Positions 32,603 through 41,429 of a stretch of DNA of 41,485 nt are shown here, in pieces. Location of the stretch: assembly GCA_025363775.1 (NCBI GenBank), contig JANYLG010000025.1, positions 1-41,485 on the forward strand, in the 5' to 3' direction. The notes beneath the pieces were generated by a model. It was not told the origin of the DNA and ran no database searches. It saw only the letters and a list, made by a program, of their open reading frames with translations. The stretch's first letter is position 1, and every line of letters begins with the position of its first letter. A program made the translations under genes and the position numbers. The stretch is from Acidobacteriota bacterium. Lineage in GTDB: Bacteria; Acidobacteriota; Vicinamibacteria; Vicinamibacterales; Fen-181.

Positions 32603-32676
32603 CGCAGCTTCGTCGTGGGCCCCTTCCGCCGCGGAGTAGAATCGTCGAGCACCTCTTTCAAGGAGAAGACCCAGCC

Positions 32677-34116
32677 GTGCCCACACCCTGCCGCACGTTC
32701 GCGTGGATTGCGCTCGTGGCGCTCTCCTGCGTGGCTGCCGCCCAGCGTCCTCCCTCGGCGGCTCCCCCCGGGTCCGACACGATCCGGATTCCGTTCGACA
32801 GCTACACGCTTCCGAACGGCCTGACGGTCATTCTGTCCACCGACCGCACGACGCCTACCGTGGCGGTCAACCTCTGGTACCACGTCGGGTCCAAGAACGA
32901 GCTGCCCGGCCGAACGGGGTTCGCACACCTGTTCGAGCACATCATGTTCACCGGATCGGGCCACGTGCCGTACGGGCTGCACGACAAGCTCACCGAGGGG
33001 ATAGGCGGCAGCAACAACGGCACGACGTCGAACGACCGCACCACGTATTTCGAGATCGTGCCGTCGAACTACCTCGAGTCGGCGCTGTGGATCGAAGCGG
33101 ACCGGATGGGATTCCTGCTCGACACGCTCGACCTCGCGAAGCTCAACGCCCAGCGCGACATCGTGAAGAACGAGCGCCGCCAGGGCGTGGACAACCAGCC
33201 GTACGGCAAGGTGACCGAGATCCTCGCTCGCGCGACGTATCCCGCCGACAACCCGTATTCCTGGGACGTAATCGGGAGCATGGAAGACCTGAGCGCCGCG
33301 TCGGCAGACGACGTCAAGACCTTTTTCCGGACGTACTACGCGACCAACAATGTCTTCCTCGCGATCGTCGGCGACTTCGATTCGGCGCAGGTGAAGGCGT
33401 GGGTGACGAAGTACTTCGGCGACATCCCGCGCGGCAAGCCCGTGGTGCGGCCGACGGTCTCGACAGCCACTCTTCCAGGGGAGCGCCGGTTCTCATACGA
33501 AGATCGGGTACAGGTCTCGCGGCTCTACATCCAGTGGCCCACCGTGGGAGAGAAGAGCGACGACCATTACGCCCTCGACATCCTCGGCAGCATCCTGGCC
33601 GGGCCGCGCACGGCGCGCCTGACCAAGGCGCTCGTCTACGACCAGCAGGCGGCGGCATCCGTCTCGGCCTTCCAGAGCACGAACGAAGATGTGGGCGAGT
33701 TCATGGTGACGATCACCCCGCGCCCGGGCCACACTCTGACCGGGCTCGAGTCCGTTGCCGACGGAATCATCGAACGGCTGAAGGCCGAGGGGCCGACGGC
33801 CGAGGAAATCCAGAAGGCGACGGCCGGCCAGGAACTGACCTTCGTGCGCGGCCTCGAGTCGAACCTGGGCAAGGCGATGGGCCTCAGCGACAGCGCCGGC
33901 CTCCACGGCGACCCCGGCCACTACAAGATCGACCTTCAGAAATCGATGGCCGTGACGGCCGCCGATGTGAAGCGGGTCGCCAACACGTACCTGACGAAAG
34001 GGCGCATCGTTCTCAGCGTGGTGCCGGCGGGCAAACCCGACGAGGCATCGAAGCCAGCAGAGAGCACGAAGGTCACCGGCGCCCAAGACACGCCCCGCCC
34101 GGAGGTGAAGCGATGA
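32677..34116 (+). CDS. M16-family zinc metallopeptidase, catalytic subunit
   Basis: A 479-residue exported peptidase starting with GTG, 11 nt after AGGAG. A signal peptide (FAWIALVALSCVAAAQ) is followed by the N-terminal M16 domain with the inverted zinc motif H84-L-F-E87-H88 in GFAHLFEHIMFTGSGH and the third ligand Glu in DIVKNERRQGVDNQPYG about 76 residues later. The C-terminal M16 domain (about 200-440) has YIQWPTVG and LGSILAGPRTARLTKAL. This is the active half of the two-subunit M16B type, acting on small peptides or misfolded fragments in the periplasm. The next gene overlaps by 4 nt (ATGA) and encodes the inactive partner. Confidence 0.93.
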   Translation: MPTPCRTFAWIALVALSCVAAAQRPPSAAPPGSDTIRIPFDSYTLPNGLTVILSTDRTTPTVAVNLWYHVGSKNELPGRTGFAHLFEHIMFTGSGHVPYGLHDKLTEGIGGSNNGTTSNDRTTYFEIVPSNYLESALWIEADRMGFLLDTLDLAKLNAQRDIVKNERRQGVDNQPYGKVTEILARATYPADNPYSWDVIGSMEDLSAASADDVKTFFRTYYATNNVFLAIVGDFDSAQVKAWVTKYFGDIPRGKPVVRPTVSTATLPGERRFSYEDRVQVSRLYIQWPTVGEKSDDHYALDILGSILAGPRTARLTKALVYDQQAAASVSAFQSTNEDVGEFMVTITPRPGHTLTGLESVADGIIERLKAEGPTAEEIQKATAGQELTFVRGLESNLGKAMGLSDSAGLHGDPGHYKIDLQKSMAVTAADVKRVANTYLTKGRIVLSVVPAGKPDEASKPAESTKVTGAQDTPRPEVKR

Positions 34117-35561
34117 ACGCCCTGAATCGACCGCTCTCGGTCATCGTCCTGGCTGCGGCGCTTTTCTCGCTGCCAGTCGCGGCGCAACAGGCACTCGACC
34201 GCGCGAAAATTCCGCCGCCCGGCAAGGCGACCGAGCTTCGCGTGCCGACCTGGACGAAGACCACGTTGTCCAGCGGCGCGGAGTTGATCGTGTCGGAGAA
34301 GCACGACCTGCCGCTGGTCTCGTTCTCGTTGATCGTGCTTGGCGGCTCCGATCAGTTCGAGCCGGCCAACCGGCGCGGCCTCGCCAGCCTCACCGCGTCG
34401 ATGATGAGCGAGGGCACGAAGACACGCGACGGCGAGGCGCTCTCGAACGCGCTGCAACTGCTCGGCACATCGGTGAACGCGGGCATCGGCGGCGATTCAG
34501 GCGCGATGGGCTTCGTCTCCACGACGGGCAAGTTCGCGCAGACGCTCGACCTCCTGGCCGACATGCTCGTGAACTCGACGTTCCCGGCTCCGGCGCTCGA
34601 CAGGCTTCGGGCGCAGCGGTTGGTCGCCTTGAACGCGGCCCGGGCGCAGCCGGGAGCCATTGCCAGGCGCGTGTTCCCGAAAGTGCTGTTCGGGACCGCT
34701 CACCCGTTCGGCCAACTGACGACCGAGGAGACGCTCGCGGCGGTCACCCGCGATGACGTCGTGGCGTTCCAGAAAGCATACTTCCAGCCGGGGCGAGCCG
34801 TGGTGATTGTCTCCGGCGACGTCACGCCGGCCACCGCGAAGGCGACCGTCGAGAAGGCGCTGGCCGGGTGGCCGGCCGGCGGCGGCAAGCCGGACTTCTC
34901 GTACCCCGCGCTGCCCGCGAAGGTGCCGACCACGATCTACCTGGTGGACAAGCCAGGCGCGGCGCAATCCACCTTCGCGATCGGCAACCCCGGCCCGCCA
35001 CGACACACGCCCGACTACTACGCGCTCGAGGTGATGAACACGCTGCTCGGCGGAATGTTCCAGTCGCGCCTGAACGCGAACATCCGCGAGGAGAAGGGGT
35101 TGAGCTACGGCGTCAGCTCGTCGTTCGCCTTCGGGAAGGGGCCGGGAGCGTTCCGGGCGGGCGGAGACATCATCTCGGCCAAGAGCGACGTGGCCCTCGT
35201 GGAGTTCATGAAGGAGCTGCGCGGCATCGGCGGAAGCCGGCCGGTGACAGACGAAGAACTGGCGACGTCCAAGAGCTCGCTGGTGCAGAGCCTGCCCGGG
35301 GTGTTCGGGTCGGTGAGCAGCATCGGCGCGGCCATCGGCATGCTGAGGACGCAGGGGCAGCCCGACGACTACTACCAGCAGTATGGGAAGTCGATCAACG
35401 CCGTCACGAAGGCGGATCTCGTGCGGGTGGCGAAGCAGTACATCGACGTCGATCACCTGTCGATCGTGATCGTCGGCGACCGCGCCACGATCGAGGCGCC
35501 GCTGAAGGCCACCGGTATCGCCCCGATCGTCGTGCTGGATATCGAGGGGAACAGGAAGTAG
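34113..35561 (+). CDS. M16-family peptidase, non-catalytic partner subunit
   Basis: A 482-residue exported M16 protein starting at 34113 within ATGA, with GGAGGTGA as ribosome site. The signal peptide is VIVLAAALFSLPVAAQQ. At the place of H-x-x-E-H the sequence is S-L-T-A-S in RRGLASLTASMMSEG, so zinc cannot be bound and it must act as the structural partner. The C-terminal domain has the substrate-binding R/Y region in SRLNANIREEKGLSYGV, which in M16B heterodimers is supplied by this subunit. Together with the preceding gene it forms one protease. Confidence 0.92.
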   Translation: MNALNRPLSVIVLAAALFSLPVAAQQALDRAKIPPPGKATELRVPTWTKTTLSSGAELIVSEKHDLPLVSFSLIVLGGSDQFEPANRRGLASLTASMMSEGTKTRDGEALSNALQLLGTSVNAGIGGDSGAMGFVSTTGKFAQTLDLLADMLVNSTFPAPALDRLRAQRLVALNAARAQPGAIARRVFPKVLFGTAHPFGQLTTEETLAAVTRDDVVAFQKAYFQPGRAVVIVSGDVTPATAKATVEKALAGWPAGGGKPDFSYPALPAKVPTTIYLVDKPGAAQSTFAIGNPGPPRHTPDYYALEVMNTLLGGMFQSRLNANIREEKGLSYGVSSSFAFGKGPGAFRAGGDIISAKSDVALVEFMKELRGIGGSRPVTDEELATSKSSLVQSLPGVFGSVSSIGAAIGMLRTQGQPDDYYQQYGKSINAVTKADLVRVAKQYIDVDHLSIVIVGDRATIEAPLKATGIAPIVVLDIEGNRK

Positions 35562-35662
35562 CTGGCAGCTCTCAGCTGGCCGCTGGCAGCGGATCAGACG
35601 GGTCACGGTACCCGCTGTCCGCTGCCGGCCGTCCGCTATCAGCTGCCAGCCGCCAGCTGACC
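35562..35662. repeat. Two opposed degenerate heptamer arrays in a convergent gap
   Basis: Left part: AGCTGGC, AGCTCTC, AGCTGGC, CGCTGGC. Right part: CCGCTGT, CCGCTGC, CCGCTAT, CAGCTGC, CAGCCGC, CAGCTGA. The two halves are roughly inverted (AGCTGGC versus GCCAGCT), so the transcript of either gene can fold. It fills the whole gap between the M16 and tricorn genes and may act as a two-way terminator. Confidence 0.65.
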
Positions 35663-35663
35663 G

Positions 35664-38600
35664 TTACTTCCGTTTTCCCCACGTCGGTGGTGGCGGTTCC
35701 TTGACCGCCCGGTTCACCGGCTTCTCCTCGAGCATCCGCAGCGCCTCCTGGACGGCCCGTTCGAGCTGTAAGTCGTGACCGCCGATCACCTCTTTCGGCC
35801 AGTTCTCGACGTCGATGTCGGGGCCCACGCCTTCGTTCTCGACCGCCCACTTGCCGTCGCGCGCGAAGAAGCCGCCACGGGGCGCGATCATCGACCCGCC
35901 GTCCACGAACGGTGGGGTGTCGGCGGTATGGACGAGGCCTCCCCACGTGCGTTTGCCAACCAGCGGTCCAATCTTCCGGCGCTTGAACATGTATGGCATC
36001 AGGTCGCCGCCCGAGCCGGCCATCTCGTTGATGATCATCACCTTTGGCCCCCAGATGCCGGCCGCCGGGCTGGTGAACGGCACGCGGTCGCCGGCGACGT
36101 TGTTGAAGTAGCCGTCGAAGTCGCGCTGCAGCACGTCGATGATGTAGTCGGCTGCCGACCCGCCGCCGTTGAATCGCTCGTCGACGATGGCGCCCTTCTT
36201 GTCCTGCTGCGCGAAGTAGTAGCGGTTGAAGCTGGCGTATCCAGGCTGACCCGTGTTTGGCAGGTGGACGTACGCGAGCTGGCCGTTCGACAGCTTGTCC
36301 ACCAGGTGTCGGTTCGACTCGACCCACGCGCGTGTGCGCAGCCCCTGCTCGTTCGCCACCGGCACCACGGTGACCTGGCGCGCGCCTTCGAGCGTCGGCT
36401 TGTTGTTCACCGTCAGCGACGTCTGGCGGTTTGCCGTGCCGTCGAGCAGCCGGTAGATGTTGTCGGGCGCCTTCAGGTCGACGCCGTTGATCTTCAGGAT
36501 GTAGTCGCCAACGGAGACGTCCACGCCGGGCACCGACAGCGGCGCCCGGAGATCCGGGTTCCAGCTCTCGTTGTCGTAGATCCGGGCGATCTTGTAGCGT
36601 CCGGCGTCGATCGTGAAGTCGGCTCCAAGCAGGCCGCCCGGCGACAAGGGGAGGTTGGGCATGTCCCCGCCGCGGACGTACGAGTGGCCGATCGCGATCT
36701 CCGCGCCCATCATGTCGAGGAGGTAGTTGAGATCGGCGCGATGGTTGACGTACGGCAGCAGCTGCCCGTACATCATCTTCATCTTCGGCCAGTCGGCGCC
36801 GTGGAGATTCGGCACGTAGAGGAAGTCGCGCTGGTTGCGCCATCCTTCATTGAAGATCTGCTTGAACTCTTCCTTCGGCTCCAGGTACATCCGGAGCGTG
36901 GCGCTCAGCCGTCCGGTCCCCGCTTGCGGGGGGGTGCGGTCGGCATCCACGAGGTAGAGACTTGGCCCGGTCGGAGCACCCGCACCACGTGCGCCACCGC
37001 CCGCCCCGCCGCCGCCACCCGCGCGGTAGAGCAGCTTGCGGCCGTCGGCGCTGAGCGTGTACTCGATGACGCCGGTCACGAACTGCGCCGCCTTGCGGTC
37101 GCTCAGGCGATAGCGCTGCAGCACCGCGCCGCCCGCACCCGGGGCGGCACCGCCGTCCCCGCCGGCAGGCGCGGCTTCCAGGTAGAACACCTGCCCGGCC
37201 GCGCCGGCCCGCAGGTTGGAATACTGCCGCTCGGGCACGCCCGGCACGGAGACGATCCGCTGCTGGATATTGTCGAAGTCGATCTGCACAGTCACCGGCG
37301 TCTGGCCGACTCGGCGCTCCGCCGCCGGCTGATCGCCAGCGCCTTGCGCGGCATCGCCCGCCGCCGGCGGAGACGGCCGCCCGCTCCCGATGCCGCTGTC
37401 CTCGTCGCTCTCTGGCAGCAGCGGGCTGGGCTCGCCCTTCTTCAGCACGGCCACGTAGAGGCCGAAGTTCTCGGTCCGGTCGTACGACGTCATGTCGAGC
37501 CACTGCGACAGCAGCCCGTAGTCGGTCGAGGCCAGGAACCAGAGGTACTTGCCGCTGGCATCCCACGCCGGCCACATCGCGTCGGCCATGCCGTCGGTGA
37601 CCCGCTTGATCTCGCCCGTCTCCACGTTGCTGACGAAGATCGCTCGATAGAGCGAGTCGAGGTGCGCCGAGTAGGCGACCCACTTCGAGTCGGGGCTCCA
37701 CACCGGGTTCACCGTGCGCCGCGGCACCATCCACGGGTCATGGCCCACGACCTTCGATTGGCCCGTGGCCACGTCCACGACGCACACGTGCAGGTTCGTG
37801 TCGGTGTAGAGCAGTTTCTTCGAGTCGGGTGACCACGAGGCCGTGTAGAAGTGGGTTGGCGTCGGTAGCGGCACCTCGCGCGGCGGCTTCAGGCCGTCCT
37901 GTTCCGAGATGACCAGCTTGTATTCGCCCGACTTGTCGCTGAACCACGACACGTATTTGCCGTCCGGTGACCATGCTGGATCGCGCTCGGCCGAGGCGCT
38001 GGAATTCGTCAGGTTGCGGGCGTCGCCCTTCTCGGCCGGGATCGTGAAGATCTCGCCGCGCGCTTCGGCTACGACGCGCTTGCCGGTCGGCGACAGCGCG
38101 ATGTTCGTCATGCGGCTGGTCACGTCCTCCCAGCGGGGCATCATCCAGGGGAAGTCGCCCGTCGCCGTGATATTCACGGCGTGCGCCTTCCCGGTCTTCG
38201 GGTCGAGTTCGTGGATGGAGCCAGCCTGCTCGAACACCACCACGCCGGCGCCCGCATCCAGCGTCTTCACGTCGAAGTCGGTGAAGGTCGTCGCCTGCGC
38301 CAGCTTCTTCGCCTTCGTGTCGAACGACCAGATGTTGGCCACGCCGTCACGGTCAGAAAGGAAGTAGACCGTGTCGCCCACCCACACCGGATCCGTGTCT
38401 TTCGAATCGGTCCACGGTGGCGAGACAAGGTCGAAGCTCACGAGATCCACGATCCAGATCGGCCGGTTCTGACCGCCGCGGTAGTTGCGCCGCTCCTCGT
38501 CCCACGAGTTGTTCATCCGGTAGGCGATGTGCGTGCCGTCAGCGGAGATCTTCCCCTGGTATCCGCGGGGAAGCGCCAGCGGTTGCTCGACGCCACCCTC

Positions 38601-39041
38601 GGCCGGGACCGTCCAGAAGCGCGGCGCGCCGCTCGGCGCCCACGTCGCGCGTGAGGAGGCGAAGACGATTGCCTTGCCGTCCGGCGTCCAGCCCTGCACG
38701 CTGTCGGCGCCCGGATGCCACGTCAGGCGTCGTGGTTCGCCGCCGTCGGCCGGCACGACGTAGACGTCGGTGTTCCCGGCATATTCGCCGCTGAACCCTA
38801 TCCACTTTCCGTCCGGCGAGAAGTGCGGGTTCGTCGTCTGGCCCTGGAAGCTCGTCAGGCGCCGGGCCTGGCCGCCCGCGCGCTCGACCACCCAGATGTT
38901 ATTGGCGTATGCGAACGCAATCTGCGTGGCGCTCACCGTCGGGGAGCGCAAGAGGCGGGTCGGCTGAGACTCTGGTGCGGCGCCAAGCGCCACGATGAGC
39001 AAGGGAAGCGCGAGCATCGACCGCGCAATGCGCGTGAACAT
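35664..39041 (-). CDS. Tricorn protease homologue (S41), exported
   Basis: A 1125-residue protease with an N-terminal signal peptide (MLALPLLIVALGAAPE). Layout: six-bladed WD40/PD40-like propeller (FSPDGKWIGFSG, WTPDGKAIVFASS), second propeller (WSPDGKYVSWFSDKSGEYKL, WSPDSKKLLYTDTN), Gly/Ala/Pro-rich linkers near 555-590 and 690-710, the C1 domain, a PDZ domain (about 850-905, VGDYILKINGVDLKAPDNIY) and the C2 domain. Catalytic residues correspond to His in EIAIGHSYVRGGD, Ser1010 in NEMAGSGGDLMPY and Glu near 1070 in VENEGVGPD, with FNGGGSAADYI as oxyanion region. Tricorn degrades peptides in Archaea; bacterial exported versions probably do so in the periplasm. It has its own ribosome site (GAGAGG). 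Confidence 0.93.
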   Translation of the reverse strand: MFTRIARSMLALPLLIVALGAAPESQPTRLLRSPTVSATQIAFAYANNIWVVERAGGQARRLTSFQGQTTNPHFSPDGKWIGFSGEYAGNTDVYVVPADGGEPRRLTWHPGADSVQGWTPDGKAIVFASSRATWAPSGAPRFWTVPAEGGVEQPLALPRGYQGKISADGTHIAYRMNNSWDEERRNYRGGQNRPIWIVDLVSFDLVSPPWTDSKDTDPVWVGDTVYFLSDRDGVANIWSFDTKAKKLAQATTFTDFDVKTLDAGAGVVVFEQAGSIHELDPKTGKAHAVNITATGDFPWMMPRWEDVTSRMTNIALSPTGKRVVAEARGEIFTIPAEKGDARNLTNSSASAERDPAWSPDGKYVSWFSDKSGEYKLVISEQDGLKPPREVPLPTPTHFYTASWSPDSKKLLYTDTNLHVCVVDVATGQSKVVGHDPWMVPRRTVNPVWSPDSKWVAYSAHLDSLYRAIFVSNVETGEIKRVTDGMADAMWPAWDASGKYLWFLASTDYGLLSQWLDMTSYDRTENFGLYVAVLKKGEPSPLLPESDEDSGIGSGRPSPPAAGDAAQGAGDQPAAERRVGQTPVTVQIDFDNIQQRIVSVPGVPERQYSNLRAGAAGQVFYLEAAPAGGDGGAAPGAGGAVLQRYRLSDRKAAQFVTGVIEYTLSADGRKLLYRAGGGGGAGGGARGAGAPTGPSLYLVDADRTPPQAGTGRLSATLRMYLEPKEEFKQIFNEGWRNQRDFLYVPNLHGADWPKMKMMYGQLLPYVNHRADLNYLLDMMGAEIAIGHSYVRGGDMPNLPLSPGGLLGADFTIDAGRYKIARIYDNESWNPDLRAPLSVPGVDVSVGDYILKINGVDLKAPDNIYRLLDGTANRQTSLTVNNKPTLEGARQVTVVPVANEQGLRTRAWVESNRHLVDKLSNGQLAYVHLPNTGQPGYASFNRYYFAQQDKKGAIVDERFNGGGSAADYIIDVLQRDFDGYFNNVAGDRVPFTSPAAGIWGPKVMIINEMAGSGGDLMPYMFKRRKIGPLVGKRTWGGLVHTADTPPFVDGGSMIAPRGGFFARDGKWAVENEGVGPDIDVENWPKEVIGGHDLQLERAVQEALRMLEEKPVNRAVKEPPPPTWGKRK

Positions 39042-39084
39042 GGTGTGGCCTCTCGGGGTAAAAGAAACGGGGATCAGAATGCGG

Positions 39085-39240
39085 CTATCCTACACGGAAG
39101 GCGGAAAGACGGAAAGGCGGGAAGGCGGGGGGCTTGCCACGCCGAAGCCCAAAGGGCGAAATCACGCGGGCTTGCCCCGCCGTAGCCCGGCTCGTGTCTC
39201 GTCGACACCCGGGCGAAGGCGGGAACCATCCAAGCCGCCG
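39085..39240. repeat. Intergenic repeat remnants between tricorn and sigma factor genes
   Basis: The left part has an 8-base period (CGGAAGGC, GGAAAGAC, GGAAAGGC, GGGAAGGC). The middle holds CTTGCCACGCCGAAGCC and GCTTGCCCCGCCGTAGCC, two similar units. The right part has GTGTC-TCGTC-GACAC, a hairpin flanked by CCCGGC and CCCGGG. These look like parts of a dispersed intergenic repeat; no gene. Confidence 0.45.
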
Positions 39241-39291
39241 CTGCGTTACAGTTCATGACGGGCCGGTTGGCGGCCCGGGGACGCAGTGACC

Positions 39292-39861
39292 ATGGACCTG
39301 GCCAGCCTGCTCGACCGTTGCCGGCAGGGCGATGACCTCGCCTGGGAGGCCCTGGTCCGCCAGTTCGAGCGGCGCGTCTACTCGATTGCCTCGGGCTATG
39401 CCTCCGGCCCTGACGAGGCCAGGGATCTGGCGCAGGACATCTTCGTCCGGTTGTATGAAAGCCGCGGAAAATGGGCCCCGGCCGAGGGGTTCACGCCATG
39501 GCTGGTGCGCGTAGCCCGCAACGTCTGCCTGGACCAGCTGCGCCGGAAGAAGGCGCGGCCGCCCGCCGAGGACATCCAGGCCGACCAGATGTGGGATCTC
39601 GCGAGCCCGGACGCCAGCCCTGAGGCTGAACTGGAGGCAACCGGCCGGCGGCAGCTCGTCTGGCGCGCCCTCCGGTCGCTGGGCGGGCTGAGCCGCGAGG
39701 TGCTCCAGCTCAAGGAGATTCAGGGCTTGTCGATCCAGGAAGTCGCCGCGATTCTCCGGGTGCCGATAGGCACCGTGAAGTCGCGGTCGAATCGCGCGCG
39801 CCTGGAACTCGCCGAACAGGTGCTCGCGCTCAAAGGCTCGCGGACCGAAAGCGGAGCGTGA
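39292..39861 (+). CDS. ECF-type RNA polymerase sigma factor
   Basis: A 189-residue sigma factor. Region 2 (about 8-75) shows LVRQFERRVYSIASGYASGP, then DEARDLAQDIFVRLYES with the core-binding D-x-x-Q-D-x-F motif, and FTPWLVRVARNVCLDQLRRK. Region 4 (about 125-180) shows SREVLQLKEIQGLSIQEVAA and VPIGTVKSRSNRARLEL, the -35 recognition helix. There are no regions 1 or 3, as in ECF factors. The ATG at 39292 or the GTG at 39286 may be used. The next gene, 4 nt downstream, encodes a zinc-finger anti-sigma factor, so the pair forms an envelope-signal switch that likely controls itself and the genes after it. Confidence 0.93.
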   Translation: MDLASLLDRCRQGDDLAWEALVRQFERRVYSIASGYASGPDEARDLAQDIFVRLYESRGKWAPAEGFTPWLVRVARNVCLDQLRRKKARPPAEDIQADQMWDLASPDASPEAELEATGRRQLVWRALRSLGGLSREVLQLKEIQGLSIQEVAAILRVPIGTVKSRSNRARLELAEQVLALKGSRTESGA

Positions 39862-39865
39862 CGCG

Positions 39866-40792
39866 ATGAACTGCCAGGGATTCGACCTACGGCTCGACGC
39901 GCTGCTCGACAGTCGCTGCACGGCGGACCAGTGGCGCGAGGCGGAGGCGCACCTTGCCGGGTGCGCCCGCTGCGCGCGGCTGTTCGAGGCGATGGCGGGG
40001 CGCGCCGACGATTTGGACGACGAGGGCCACGAGACGCTGTCGCAGGCGGTTGTCGCGAGGACCAGCGGCGGAGCGTGCGGCGCGGCCCGCGACCGCCTGT
40101 GCGATCTCGTCGATGGCGCGCTGTCGCCCTTCGACTCCCGACTGGTCGAAGGCCACCTGGTGCACTGCCTGGCATGTGCCGCCCTGGCCTCGGCTCTCGA
40201 GGAATCTTCCAGCCTGCTGCCCTCGTTCGCCGAGCTGGCACCACGCGAGGGTATCGTGCGCGACGTGCTGGGCGCGACGAGCCGCCGCCAAGCCGATGCG
40301 ACGTTCGGCGCTCATGCGCGGCCGAGCCTCTTTGGTTCCGACTCGACAGGATTACGCGAGAGGGTTTCGGCTTATATCGCGCGCGTCGCGCAGCGGCCAC
40401 GCTTCAGCGTCGAGGTGGCGTACGTCCTGACGTTGCTGCTGCTTGTCGTGTTCGGGAACCCGGTTGTCGCGTTCCGGGACGGATCCAGCCGCGTGCAGCC
40501 GCACGTCAGTGGCGTCGCCCACGCGGTCAGCCGCCCGCTGGCGTACGCGCGAAAGGTTGGCGCGAACACGCTGGCGTCGGTCGAACGCGCCATGCGGCCG
40601 AATGCCGGGCCAGAGCGAAGCGTGCTCGCCGAACGCGGGGCGCTGTTGTATCGGTGGGGGCAGGCGCACGTGGGCGCGCCGTTCTGGTCGGTGGTCTCGG
40701 AAGCACGGGACGTGGCCGGGCGCGTGTTCGACGCGCTTGGAAGAGCCGCAGGGGTGGCGACCACCGAACCAACGAAACCTGCCGTGCGTTAG
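39866..40792 (+). CDS. Anti-sigma factor with two zinc-finger motifs and one membrane helix
   Basis: A 308-residue partner of the sigma factor. Two H-x3-C-x2-C zinc motifs of ZAS type are visible: AEAHLAGCARCARLF near residue 30 and VEGHLVHCLACAALA near 92; most anti-sigma factors have one. A membrane helix follows near 175-200 (VAYVLTLLLLVVFGNPVVAF), then a C-terminal periplasmic domain of about 100 residues with no known sensor. It would hold the sigma factor at the inner membrane until a signal, or loss of zinc or thiol oxidation, releases it (known for the family; inferred here). The start is 4 nt after the sigma stop. Confidence 0.82.
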   Translation: MNCQGFDLRLDALLDSRCTADQWREAEAHLAGCARCARLFEAMAGRADDLDDEGHETLSQAVVARTSGGACGAARDRLCDLVDGALSPFDSRLVEGHLVHCLACAALASALEESSSLLPSFAELAPREGIVRDVLGATSRRQADATFGAHARPSLFGSDSTGLRERVSAYIARVAQRPRFSVEVAYVLTLLLLVVFGNPVVAFRDGSSRVQPHVSGVAHAVSRPLAYARKVGANTLASVERAMRPNAGPERSVLAERGALLYRWGQAHVGAPFWSVVSEARDVAGRVFDALGRAAGVATTEPTKPAVR

Positions 40793-40828
40793 CCATTACA
40801 AGAACGCACGAACAGAGGGAGATGACAT

Positions 40829-41425
40829 ATGCAGCACCATCCGGACGAGACCATGGACTCGAACGACGAGTTCACCTCGACTCCTCGCCACGCCGAGCCG
40901 ATCGCTCGCCCGGCACCGGCACACGGGCGTCGCGACTACTTCGACGACCCGCGCCGCAAGTCGCCCGTGCTCGCCCTGGTACTCTCGCTGATGCCCGGTG
41001 TGGGCCAGATCTACGTGGGCTACTACCACCAGGGCTTCACCAACTCTCTCGTTGTCGGGTCGATCATCGCGTTGCTCAGTTCGGAAGTCGTCCGCGGGGC
41101 CGAGCCGCTGTTCGCGATCTTCCTGGCATTCTTCTGGCTCTTCAACGTGGTGGACGCCTGGCGCCGCGCGGTGTTCTACAACAACGCGCTTGCCGGCCTC
41201 GGCCCGGCCACGCTGTCGGAGGAATTCGCCGTCACGGCAGGGCGCGGCACGCTGGCTGGCGGCGTGACCCTGGTGATCATTGGCGTGGTGGCCTTGTCGC
41301 ACACGCTGTTCGGGGTCTCGCTGGACTGGCTGGAGAAGTGGTGGCCGGTGGCGTTGATGGCGGTGGGAGCCTGGCTCATCTACCCGACGTTCGCGACGAT
41401 CAAGAAGGCCGACACCGCTGGGTAG
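40829..41425 (+). CDS. TM2/DUF5668-like small membrane protein
   Basis: A 198-residue membrane protein. A hydrophilic N-terminus of about 45 residues is followed by SPVLALVLSLMPGVGQIYVG and YYHQGFTNSLVVGSIIALLS, the TM2-domain pattern (two helices with a G-x-G-Q-x-Y turn). Then come FAIFLAFFWLFNVVDAWRRA, and a C-terminal pair of helices with TLVIIGVVALSHTLF and KWWPVALMAVGAWLIYPTF, like the LiaF/DUF5668 membrane module. GGGAG lies about 9 nt before the ATG. It probably belongs to the sigma/anti-sigma operon (37 nt gap) and may be part of its envelope response (inference). Confidence 0.75.
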   Translation: MQHHPDETMDSNDEFTSTPRHAEPIARPAPAHGRRDYFDDPRRKSPVLALVLSLMPGVGQIYVGYYHQGFTNSLVVGSIIALLSSEVVRGAEPLFAIFLAFFWLFNVVDAWRRAVFYNNALAGLGPATLSEEFAVTAGRGTLAGGVTLVIIGVVALSHTLFGVSLDWLEKWWPVALMAVGAWLIYPTFATIKKADTAG

Positions 41426-41429
41426 GATC

